Assembly (NCBI GenBank): GCA_963922205.1 | Contig: CAWUHX010000337.1 | Span: forward strand, 124,001 to 188,000 | Length of the DNA: 64,000 bases | Origin: Romanomermis culicivorax | Lineage: Eukaryota > Nematoda > Enoplea > Mermithida > Mermithidae | Direction of reading: 5' to 3' | Part shown: in pieces, positions 54,810 through 64,000 of the stretch | Numbering within the stretch: position 1 is the stretch's first letter | Layout of the letters: every line of letters begins with the position of its first letter | Notes under the pieces: model-generated | Database searches by the model: none | The model's input: the letters and a program-made list of their open reading frames with translations, nothing else | What the model was told of the DNA's origin: nothing | Position numbers and translations under genes: made by a program

Positions 54810-56144
54810 ATGTCGAATATTGCGCTCGCTCTTGTTGAAGAGAATAACATCAAACGATTGATCCGCACTGCCAACTTGGAATCGTGGTACCTCTCCATGT
54901 ACGCCAGACCTCCGAAAGTGTTGCAGCCCCCAACCGCCCAACCCACACCAAACTTCCATGGTTACACCCTGGTCAGCTTTGACACCGAATCAATCATGGC
55001 CGCGGACATGAAGAATTTCCAGTTTACGGTGCTTATGCCCGCCGATTCAACGGCGTCCAGCTACCTGCAATATGTTCAGCTCACATTCCCCAATGGCACA
55101 ATGTTTGTTTTTGAAACCTTCGCCGCTACCCCAGAAGAGTGGACCAGGCTATTCTCCCTAGTCAATGGCGAACACACCATCGTTGTTTCCTTCGATGGAG
55201 CCAATGACTGGGTGGGGATATATGCTCTGTTAGGTACCCAGTTTCGGACCAACCACCAAAAGAAGAATAAAGACCCTGTTCTAAAAGTGATCCATTTCGA
55301 TGCGTACCATGTGATCTGCAACATCAACATCTCCCAGCCGCTATACGAGCTGGCTCGAAGAATAGGGGTTTTCCCTGAAAAGCGCACTCTGAAAGCTACC
55401 GTTTCCGCCATGTGGGTGCTGGACGTATCAAAACTCACGCTCAAATTTGCCGCCACTTTGCGTTTCTTCAACAACCCAGCGACATCGTTCCTGCAATCGG
55501 ACGTTCTCATGTACGCAGCCCTCGATGCCTACTATCGGCTTTTATTGTTTTTGGCTTTCGGCCATTATGGCTTCATCCACGAGGCATACAATGCTCCTGG
55601 GCTGTTTCCCCATGACTCATTGGACGCCACCAAGATCAACCACCTCACCGAAACAATAATCGCCACTTTTCACAACGTCCCGTTGTCGGGAGTTCTGCCA
55701 GCGGATTCCGCCAACAGAGTTTATCCTACTATCTCGCAAATCGCCCTACCTCCGATTATGCGAGACGAGGTTCTTTCCGCTTACAAATTTTTTATGTTCG
55801 ATTGCACATTGTCCGACCACGGTTGGTCTTTTTGTTTAGGAACAGTTCCCAACGGTTTTGGCAGCCTCAAAGTATTGAGGCATACCACACACCCAAAGCT
55901 TCTAACCACCCCAAAAGTGCCAAAGAAAAAGAAGAAGAAACAGAAGGATGAATGGAACAAATCACCGGACGTCTCTGACGACGAAGACCCGGCCCTCCAA
56001 CCTCAATTGATATTCAATGATCCAAAACGCCTTCAAGCAGCTGTCATGTCAGCCATGAAGAGTAACCTCACGGACCAGCTCATCGAATTACTCATTTTTC
56101 CGGTTTCACCCATGTACAAATTAGCTATCTGTGATCGCCTTTAA
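54810..56144 (+). CDS. DEDDy-type 3'-5' exonuclease domain protein (in element 3)
   Basis: A 444-codon open frame. Exo I: VSFDTE at about residue 53. Exo II: VVSFDGANDW near residue 128. A helix LTLKFAATL follows near 212. Exo III: YAALDAY near 233. Spacing and motifs fit the RNase D / WRN family of DnaQ-fold nucleases, and the four acidic residues plus Tyr appear intact. After the domain comes a Lys-rich run (KKKKKKQKDE) and an acidic patch. It lies on the same strand as pol, 1 kb downstream, in DNA of the same C-rich composition. It could be an accessory gene of the element or a captured host gene. The frame goes on past its TAA, so this is probably the 5' half of a longer, now interrupted protein. 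Confidence 0.8.
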   Translation: MSNIALALVEENNIKRLIRTANLESWYLSMYARPPKVLQPPTAQPTPNFHGYTLVSFDTESIMAADMKNFQFTVLMPADSTASSYLQYVQLTFPNGTMFVFETFAATPEEWTRLFSLVNGEHTIVVSFDGANDWVGIYALLGTQFRTNHQKKNKDPVLKVIHFDAYHVICNINISQPLYELARRIGVFPEKRTLKATVSAMWVLDVSKLTLKFAATLRFFNNPATSFLQSDVLMYAALDAYYRLLLFLAFGHYGFIHEAYNAPGLFPHDSLDATKINHLTETIIATFHNVPLSGVLPADSANRVYPTISQIALPPIMRDEVLSAYKFFMFDCTLSDHGWSFCLGTVPNGFGSLKVLRHTTHPKLLTTPKVPKKKKKKQKDEWNKSPDVSDDEDPALQPQLIFNDPKRLQAAVMSAMKSNLTDQLIELLIFPVSPMYKLAICDRL

Positions 56145-56873
56145 CACGAAACGGACCCCACGCTGCCACCAATTCCGCATGAAGTTGACAATGTGTGGAT
56201 CAAATGCCTCGCCACCAACCAACCGCTCCGCAATTGAACCTACCAGGGTACTCATTACCATTATCACCCCTCCACCATTTTTAGTTTTTTACAGGTGGAT
56301 GGCGACTGGTTTTGATGGCTAACATCTTTCATGCCATTGGCTGCACTTTTGGCTTCGCCTTGTTTTGCCGCCAAATACGCCTATGTTAATGATTTTTTGC
56401 TTCGTCATGCTCAAAATTTTGATTCGGCAACGCGTACCGCTTTCTACAATTGTATGTAGTACCGCACCAACGGCAACCCCCAATCGCGTCTCACCAATTG
56501 GATGAAACGCATACCCAAGTGAGAGCCGTCTTTCACAAGCGACCCCCGAACATACGTCTGCAACCGGTTCCCTCTACGCCCGATCATCTTCGACGAGGAA
56601 TTCCACATGGAAACATCCATTGAACAGATGGATATTGACGAATCGGATTACACAGCCAATCCCCATAGCCCCTTCCATTTCTACTCAACTTTGCTCAACA
56701 TCATTGACTTTCAAAATCGATTTTTGTTCCCTGCGCCTGTGTATGCATACCCCTTGGCGACTACGGCCTCGATGCACACACTCACCGCCGAGGAACTACT
56801 TGAATGCCCAACCTTGGGTGTCACGTCAAACCTGCAGATGAAGAATTATTGGATACGCCAATTTTCAATTTGA
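56145..56873 (+). pseudogene. continuation of the exonuclease protein with in-frame stops
   Basis: The same frame runs on to 56873, broken only by stops at 56142 (TAA), 56235 (TGA), 56313 (TGA), 56457 (TAG) and 56520 (TGA). The translation between stops is ordinary protein-like sequence with no domain I recognise. Confidence 0.65.
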
Positions 56874-59558
56874 ATATAGCAAAGCTGCCGCCGTCAACTG
56901 AGGCCTTGGCCCTTCCTACACCCACCGCCCCCTCCGATCTTACCGCAACAGCTACCCAAATTACCAATTTCTTGAAACTGACGCTAGACAAAATTTCAAC
57001 CTTCGCCCTGGTACCGATGGACGAATCCTGGATGCCGAAACGACCACCATCGCCGATCATACGTTAATGGACATACCCGAAGAAAGCACTGTCAACCAAT
57101 CCATGTGAATGGACGTCATACCTGTAGAACCCGCAACAGTAGTGCCTTGGACAGTGCCTGCCGTGGATCCACGCATTTATTTAGCCACTCCGGCAATTCT
57201 GCCTGGACCTACGATTATTGCCACTGTTGCAGCTGCCAGGTATAGTGCTCCTATTCGTTTTTCGCACTATATTATTCCAGATCAGCAATGGCAAGCACTA
57301 GCCGCAGCTCTCACCACGTACCATTTTCCCTCACCCCCACCTGGTATGTTGTTCCCTGAACACCATTGGATGGACTATCCCGACACACTCAAGGAAGAGA
57401 TACAATGTATCCTGCTGCCGCAACTGACGCCAGCTGCACCAGTTTCTCAAATTGCGCAACCAGCTCCGGTCATTGCTCAAGCGGCCGTACAGCCGCCCAC
57501 CGCACTACCACCGCCATCAGTACCGCAACCGCCACAGCCTGCGATTCTATTGCCACCGACGGCGCCTATGGATGTTCAAACCCCACAGGCTCCCAGCATG
57601 TCCGCGCTGGCTTTAGATCGCCATGGCCAACCCATTTGAAAACCCGGACGTTACGAACACTCCGTGAAGCGCAAGCAGCATCTTCAGGAAGAAGCCGAAT
57701 ATCGAAAATCTCACAAGACGCGTACAACGGATGAACCCCACACCGGGCGAATGCCGCCACCCAGTACTTCCCGTACTGAGCGCAGCAAAATGCCCAGGGA
57801 ATAAACAACCTGTCGCCACGAACAATGCAATAAACAAAAAGCTCGTGAAGCCGCCCGTCAGACTAGTTCGCAGACTAGTGCGACGGCGCAACCAAAGGTC
57901 ACATCCACGAAAACTGCAGCATCAGCCAAACACATGGGGCCTGCCCATCAGTCAGAAAGCCACCGTTCTTGCCACGAATCACACTCTCGTGACGACCATC
58001 ACCAAAAAGAAACCCAACAACCACCCACTCCAAGCCGTGATAGCTGTCAACACGAACCCGGTAGTGATGCACCGCAACACTGCACCCAAAGCAAACAAAC
58101 GCGCCAGGTGCACTTGACCAGTTTCTACAAAGATGCGTACAAACACTGTTTCCCCCGATCACCACCAAAGTTGACGGATTACATCAGCCATTTGCATTGC
58201 AATGCCAAAATCCAAAGACGCATGGAAGCTTTGAAAAATCTGCCGAAAGTGGTGTTCAATGCCCCGCTCCCGCCACCGCCCCCAATGGATGTGGAACCTG
58301 GCACGTCATCCTCAACTTAGCTTCCGCCCACGGCCACATCACTACCCCCCATGGTACTGACGTCCGCCACAGCCACAACCATGCCTCACGCCACATCGCT
58401 GCCGCCTATGGCCCAGATGTCGGTTCAGAGCACCACGCCCGCCCAACCACAATTGGTTATCATGACTAGACCGGTTATCTGAGTTGTTCCACTGACCAGC
58501 TTCACGCAACATTTCGAGCCGCATTTGCCCAGTGAGGCAACTCGATTGCCAAATCACACCCAATTCCGAACCATAGACTCACCACCCTGTATTACGCTGG
58601 AGACGCCCTGTTACCTGCCACGTATCGATCCATCTGTCGAGTTTTTCATGCTGTGTACATTGCACGAAATGGTACTGGTCAAATTCTTCGGCCGCCTCGC
58701 TGTTCATGTTACTATAGCTGTTCACATTTGCCTGACAAATGCTTTGCTGGCCTTTTATCAATACTTCCCGGATCACTACCGTACCACGTATTACGAACAG
58801 CAACCACCTGTATCGCATGACATTGCCACACTAATCCTGCCATGGGTCGCTGGCCTGTGGGCTGAGGAGCTCGGGGTCGTTGACACCATGCACACCGCCC
58901 ATTTGGCCCTCTTTCTGTATGAAGCTCGAGGCTTGGACAACCCATCGTCTATAACACCGCTGTTGGCCTGATCGACAGCTGGATGGTCTACCTGCAATAC
59001 TCACTGATCGCCCAACTGTCGGAAATTGCTGATATCCAACGAATTTACCTTCAATACCACAGCAAAACCGACTGTCCCCTACCCCTGCTGCGCCGGCACG
59101 ATTTCTCTGCCCGGTGGAACTTGTTGCCACCTCGACCATTGCCACCAACAGGGTTGCCTTCAGACCATCCTTATTTGATAGCCACGCAGCTGCCACCCGG
59201 CGGTGTGAACCCTCTCTCACCGCTCCGATGGCAAACCTTCACTTCATCTTCCCGCTGGGGCGATACTGCAGACTACGGCCCCAATCGCCACCCTCACTCC
59301 ATTCGTTTTGATGGCCATGACAATCCCCCTGCCCTGACCCCCATGGTTACCACAAGGACTACTATCACCAAGAAAATCGCAACCATTGCGACAATCAACA
59401 ACAATCTTGATCTGCATCCGATACTCGCCATCATCGCTGCCATTGATTCCAAGCTTTTGTACAGTAATATCCGTTTTTTCTTTTCTGTTTTCATTAACCT
59501 CGTTAATACCGGTTGTTTTGTTTTTCTAATCTCTTTTGTGTGCTTTATTTTGTACTAG
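56804..59558 (+). pseudogene. Pro-rich and C-terminal parts of the element 3 extra protein
   Basis: Coding-like sequence passes through several frames: 56804-57067, 57109-57639 (Pro/Ala/Gln-rich, with many PP pairs), 57934-58320, 58525-58971 and 58983-59558. Two of these join naturally across a one-base shift near 58970. The last part has two hydrophobic stretches near the C-terminus ([18 protein letters not shown] and [11 protein letters not shown]). I recognise no domain. The decay here includes frame shifts, unlike the pol region. Confidence 0.5.
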
Positions 59559-59569
59559 TATTCCCAACG

Positions 59570-62533
59570 CACGTGCAAATCGGCAACATTTTTTCGACTG
59601 TCGACGACAAAAAACCTAGGATTTTTTCGCTTCTGAATTGGGCTTAATTTTGATGATGGAAATGCCTTTATGAGAATAATAAATTTCGGGAAACGTAATC
59701 ATAGCGGGGTAAACATTTTGCTAGGAAATTCTCGAAGAATTTTGCACATGCTTTGAGCAAATTCATTCGAAATTTACGATAAACTTATGAGTTTTGCTCC
59801 TGGACTTTAAGGATTCTCGATTCGAAAATATTGTTTCCAAGCTTTGAGTAAAAAAAACTGGCACAGATCTAATGTTCACTAATGCATGCGCCTCATCTAG
59901 AGAACATAAAAGATCAGTGCTGTTTTTCTCACGAAAAATATAAACATCGATTTTCTGATTTTTTATGCTGATAACATTCTTTTGGCAACCTCTGTTGTAC
60001 ACAAGCTATTCGTAAAAAATGCCATTAAGCCCTCGAAACTTAATTTTAAATCGTCATTGAGGTAATGCAGAAAAAAGCTAATCTAGCTATATTATTGAGA
60101 GACCATTCAACGACAGCTTTTTATCAAATTTTTCGTGTTACTTTGGTTACATTTAACAATGACTATGTTTATAATAGCAGCATCATGAATGAATTTTATG
60201 CTAGTAGATTTTACTGTAGAAGTCGAATAATCACGACATTTGCTCAAAATTGCGTCATTAATTAAACGTAAAAAGTGAACAGATGCTTATATAAATTTCT
60301 AAACTAAGGTGGATCGACGATAAAAAATTTAATGATTAAAGAACCGGTTCGAAATGTCATGGCTATAGGTATTTTTCGAGACCTCAACAAAAAAAGAAAA
60401 TCCGTTGGCTGTTGACCAAAATTTGGCTAAATTTTAACCACAGTTAACTGTATAAAAGTACACTACTTTAAGATTTATTTTTGAATAGATTTCGACAAGA
60501 TCTATCGATTGATACCTAATTTTCAGCTTTATTTTCCACTCGTCTTGAAATGTCTCTATTTGGGTGGGATTAAATACCTATGTGGAGTTAAACACTTCGT
60601 CGGTCATGTAAAAACTCTCCAAAATATTCGCCAACGTATTGATTCTATTTGAACTGTTTTAATGGAGCTTTTTTGGCACATACAATATTGTTATAAATGA
60701 AGATGTTTAAAAATTTTCAGGTTAGAAATGACGTGAAATTTATATCAGAAAACATTTTCTAAAAAATTCAGTTGAGTCTTGCTTATATTGGTTTTAATTA
60801 ATGACATAAGATTGAAATCAGACCACATTCTGAGATCATATTAAAAAACTGCCAATTTTATGGGATACAGTTCTTACTGTAGCATTGCGAAATACGTGTT
60901 TTGAGCTAAAATGAGCTCTATTACATGTTCCATAACTATTGAAAAGATTACCTCATTAGGAATACTAACAAGCTATGCAAAGACGCATTTTTTGAGCATG
61001 CATCGTTCCGAAATATTTCGTTTTTAAGATATAATGATCATTTTATTGACTGCTCAAATATTGAGACGCAGCTTTCGTAGATATTTTATCTCTCCATTCC
61101 AAACAATTTCAGCATCAATAAGTTTACCAAATTACTGTTCTTATCAATATTAGAGGTTTGAAAAATATCGTTCGGTCGAATGTCCTATATTTCTTCGCTT
61201 CCTTAAATCCATTAACATATATAAGGTCGGCATAGTTCACACGTGTACAAAGTTTACTGTGAATGCTGACCAATGGGTAAAATTATTATTGTAACATTTC
61301 TCAGAACAAGCTTAGCTAAGGTTGACCGAACACCCTATTAGCATGTGTTATTCCAGAATTTCACCGAAGTTCATTCCTTGGTAAGCATGTTGCTCAGTCT
61401 GGGAGGAACTTTGTGCAGTGTTTTTGTTACGGTCTTGTTTCTTAACGAACAGCCTACTGTATGTGTTCATGATATAAGTGATGAAATGAATTACATACAA
61501 AATCATTTCAAATTTAAGTGGGTAAGCATTACAAAACTTCAAAAACTGTATTTATAGGGTTGCTTAACATACTTTTTTCAATGAAAAGTAGTGAAAAATT
61601 AACGGGACAGTGAAAAGCTAAAGAGTTAGCGAAAATACTACTCAAAGTTTCTCCTAGCCTGAGCAACATGCTTACAAACAAAGGCACTGAAAAAATCTGG
61701 AATTAAACTTTTTTCGGATTATTGTAGCTATTCCTAACCCCGCTTCTGGATGAAGTGATCAATATTATGATTCATACGCGAATACATCTTTACTTATTCG
61801 TCGGAGGTTGTTGATAATGCATCAATAAATAGCAGAGCAATGTCTAAAAGCAAAACTACGTTTTTGATTCTAACCATAATGCAGCTATAACTCTAATTCT
61901 TGTACTGGAAGAAAAAATTGAGAAATTAACACAAATGATTACAGAGAGATTTCATGTACTCCCGGAATACAATAGCCATTTTCAAAACTTCTGCATGTCA
62001 AAACATGAATCACATCCCCCACTGTTTTCCATAACCGCTAATACTATGTACAGCTCTTGCAACAGTTATAATTAAAGACCGAGTTTTCTTGCACCTGCGT
62101 GATAAGAAAATCTCTGGGGACGAAAAGCTGGCATCTCGATTTTTTCCGCCTCTAGATCTTCAATTGAACTTTTTTCCCTTTTAATTTATCAACCGAGTTG
62201 TCTCTTTCTCTCTGTGCTATAAATAGGTTTATTTTAAACTTATTAGATCGTGCAACCATTCGGAAGCTGTCGCAAATTTGATTTCTTTAACCTAAACTAA
62301 TTAAAGGAGAGTCGTTTAGTTTTTGTCGAAAGCCATATCTATGAAGTGTTAGCATCATCTTGTTGCCTCACGTTCCGAAAAACCAGCTCTTCCGTCGCTC
62401 ACGCGTATACTGTGATTTGGCAGAGAACTAGTTTTTCTCCGCAGTAATGAAGAAGCTTTCCTAGAACATATAGATTCTTGTTTAAAGGATGAAGCATTTT
62501 TCGCTAGAAAAGTAAAGACACCGATAGCGAAAA
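59570..62533. other. AT-rich host sequence right of element 3
   Basis: Mostly non-coding. The only part with exon-like properties is 61355-61533, listed separately. Composition changes sharply from C-rich to AT-rich at about 59565. Confidence 0.5.
61355..61533 (+). CDS. possible exon with one membrane helix, unassigned
   Basis: Bounded by TTATTCCAG and a donor TGG|GTAAGC. It encodes NFTEVHSLVSMLLSLGG, a hydrophobic helix, then an acidic stretch DISDEMNYIQ and a final FKFKW. The layout loosely resembles the N-terminal domain of nematode cuticle collagens, but no Gly-X-Y coding follows within 1 kb. It could be a lone relic or an exon of a gene with long introns. Confidence 0.3.
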
Positions 62534-62901
62534 ATGACACTGCCGCCGCAAAACGCCACTTCTATCAACAGGGTGTCCGTTTACGAAATTATTTTCGGCG
62601 CCGTTTTGTCGCCCATCCTATTCGTTTTCTATTGTTCCATTTTATGGACTTTACTAATTAATAGACGCGTATTTCATAATCCTTACTACAAGCTAACAGT
62701 TGGTCTTGGTTTTTGCCATTTGGCCATGCTGACCAGATACTTTTATACGTTTTGGGTTGCCTATGCTTCGGACTATATTCTTGGTTCGATATTCGACTCG
62801 ATCATGGCAACCGTAGCGTGGTCATTGGGCTGGCATAGTGTGATTACGTATCACGTGATCATCTGCATCAACAGATTCGTAGCGATAATGCTATATGATA
62901 G
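62534..62901 (+). CDS. serpentine 7TM chemoreceptor-like gene, first exon
   Basis: ATG at 62534 (AAAAATGAC), 122 codons plus two bases to a strong donor AG|GTAAGT. The extracellular N-terminus has an N-glycosylation site (NATS). Three hydrophobic segments follow, near residues 16-42, 52-77 and 85-118, and the third ends in INRFVAIMLYD, in the position of the NRF/DRY-like motif of nematode chemoreceptors. The short loop HNPYYKL between segments 1 and 2 is typical of these families (Srx/Srt type). The other four segments should lie beyond the intron, mostly outside the window. Subfamily not settled. Confidence 0.75.
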
Positions 62902-63320
62902 GTAAGTACAGTAAGAATTAGATTGCTGACGTCAGAATTGCCATTTTTATTGCCCCACTTTTATCAGGTAGGAAACATTAATATCGTATACATTTATTGA
63001 CTTTGTATCAAATTTGGACTGCAAAAATATATGTTGTTTGCTTCAGTTTTAAAAACAATACAAAGAAATCAAATATTCTTGCTAACATTGGATAGACTTC
63101 TTCAATGCATTCGTTGAAAGTACAAAACTTGTCTTCAGACAACTGATCATCGGATCAAATTTTAGTCAGCCGATTTTGACTTTTAGGTTTTGAAAGAAAA
63201 AGTACAAATCAAAAATTTAATTATGATAAAGGAGCTTGAAAGAATCAAAAAATATCTGAAAATGACGTCAAAGTGTAGCCAATCGCAATTAATGACTTAG
63301 GAAGCCAAAGATTAGAGGCC

Positions 63321-63486
63321 GGTTTCATCAAAGAGATTTAAGCTATAGCTCAGCTGTAGCTTAGCTTTTCGATATCTTTTGTTTGTATCAGTTAAGCTGC
63401 AGCTGAGCTGCACCTTAACGGCTAATAGTATAACATATAGAGTTAAGCTAAACCTTAACCTGCAACTCTAGAGCTTCGATGAAACC
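63321..63486. mobile_element. 166-bp palindromic MITE
   Basis: Ends GGTTTCATCAAAGAG and, inverted, GGTTTCATCGAAGCTC. The interior is built of mirrored AGCTTAGC/GCTAAGCT-like words (GAGCTGCA, TTAAGCT), so the whole unit can fold on itself. No coding. Confidence 0.75.
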
Positions 63487-63647
63487 AACCCACATTTTTG
63501 ACATCTAAAACGCAGGAAAATGCTTACTTTAATTACTCAACTACCTGATTTTGGTTTGCATTACTGCTCAATATTTATGGTCGTCTTTCATTCACCATAA
63601 TTTTGCATATGCGATGATTGCTACAGTAAGTACGTTTTTAACTAGAA

Positions 63648-63866
63648 CTTTTAACTTTTAACTTTTAACTTTTAACTTTTAACTTTTAACTTTTAACTTT
63701 TAACTTTTAACTTTTAACTTTCAACTTTTAACTTTTAACTTTTAACTTTTAACTTTTAACTTTTAACTTTTAACTTTTAACTTTTAACTTTTAACTTTTA
63801 ACTTTTAACTTTTAACTTTTAACTTTTAACTTTTAACTTTTAACTTTTAACTTTTAACTTTAACTT
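63648..63866. repeat. tandem heptamer array (TTTTAAC)n
   Basis: About 30 near-perfect copies of TTTTAAC, with one C substitution near 63721 and one short unit at the end. Confidence 0.95.
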
Positions 63867-64000
63867 ACATACCCCCTATATGGCATATTCCACTGTTGGA
63901 ATATGAAAACTTCGAACACGTTCAGCTTTTCATTGGTTTTCTTCTAAACACTATACTAATACTTAATTGGCCTGCAGAATTTCATTTTTCAGAGCTTTTT

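Larger units (their letters stand above)
46553..59560 (+). mobile_element. Element 3: large decayed Ty3/gypsy element with extra 3' coding region
   Basis: One LTR (46553-47098), a gag, a full pol order (protease, RT, RNase H, integrase) and then 5.7 kb of similarly C-rich, formerly coding DNA with an exonuclease domain. I see no second LTR before AT-rich host-like DNA resumes near 59570, so the 3' end is truncated or rearranged. Composition is unlike elements 1 and 2 and the host. Pol carries six in-frame stops yet no frame shift from 49771 to 53826. The right boundary is approximate. Confidence 0.75.
62902..64000. other. first intron of the 7TM gene, running off the window
   Basis: Holds a palindromic MITE and a heptamer array. 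Two hydrophobic open stretches (around 63540-63626 and 63906-64000) could belong to later exons, but the acceptors do not fit clearly. Confidence 0.45.

Noticed and set aside
59560-60100. Search for a 3' LTR of element 3
   Set aside because: No stretch resembling TGTTGTAGTG or the rest of the 5' LTR was found.
63540-63626. Hydrophobic frame ending in a GTAAGT-like donor, as exon 2 of the 7TM gene
   Set aside because: A stop lies between it and the nearest AG, and no acceptor gives the needed phase.
1-64000. CRISPR arrays, bacterial operons or rRNA genes
   Set aside because: No spaced direct repeats, Shine-Dalgarno operons or rRNA sequence; introns and LTR elements show a eukaryotic genome.

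Overview
This window reads as a chromosomal piece of a nematode genome, AT-rich outside the transposable elements. The evidence is short exons with nematode-type TTTTCAG/TTTTAG acceptors, a nematode-style globin, a serpentine-receptor-like 7TM gene start, a likely trans-splice acceptor, and a dense load of Ty3/gypsy elements and small inverted-repeat elements. The genus cannot be named from sequence alone.

Host genes. (1) On the minus strand, six exons between 29662 and 8605 join in phase into a 547-residue type I membrane protein: signal peptide, vWA-like domain, TSP1-like module, transmembrane helix, basic tail. Its second intron is about 15.3 kb and holds a 9.1-kb retrotransposon, two tandem TIR elements, G-rich repeats and a long hairpin. 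(2) Divergently on the plus strand, three exons (32987-33054, 34559-34781, 40811-40936) join in phase into a 138-residue globin that appears to lack the proximal F8 histidine. Its second intron is about 6 kb and holds a 2-kb TIR element carrying a tRNA-like gene, plus a minisatellite. (3) At 62534-62901 the first exon of a 7TM chemoreceptor-like gene runs toward the right edge.

Mobile elements, left to right. Element 1 (623-6997, TSD ATTC) is a decayed Ty3/gypsy copy with two ~0.9-kb LTRs. Element 2 (16096-25180, TSD TTTG) is a young Ty3/gypsy copy with almost identical 575-bp LTRs. One long frame encodes Gag, three CCHC knuckles, a Cys-rich two-membrane-segment envelope-like region, protease, RT and RNase H, followed by integrase after a single-base frame break. 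The envelope-like region therefore lies between Gag and protease, and element 1 keeps a remnant of the same order. A solo LTR of the element-1 family (41549-42437, TSD CTGT) sits inside a tRNA-derived SINE-like element. Element 3 (46553 to about 59560) has one visible LTR, an open gag, and a pol frame broken by stop codons and by Asp-to-Asn or Gly-to-Arg changes at catalytic or conserved sites. A 5.3-kb C-rich tail follows, with a DEDDy 3'-5' exonuclease reading frame. A foldback element made of short repeats lies against its LTR.

The strongest leads are the Gag/envelope-like/Pol order, the biased lesions of element 3, the exonuclease frame attached to a gypsy pol, the globin without an F-helix histidine, and the tRNA-like gene inside a TIR element. 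All calls come from reading sequence, translation frames and splice phases by eye; no database search or alignment program was used.
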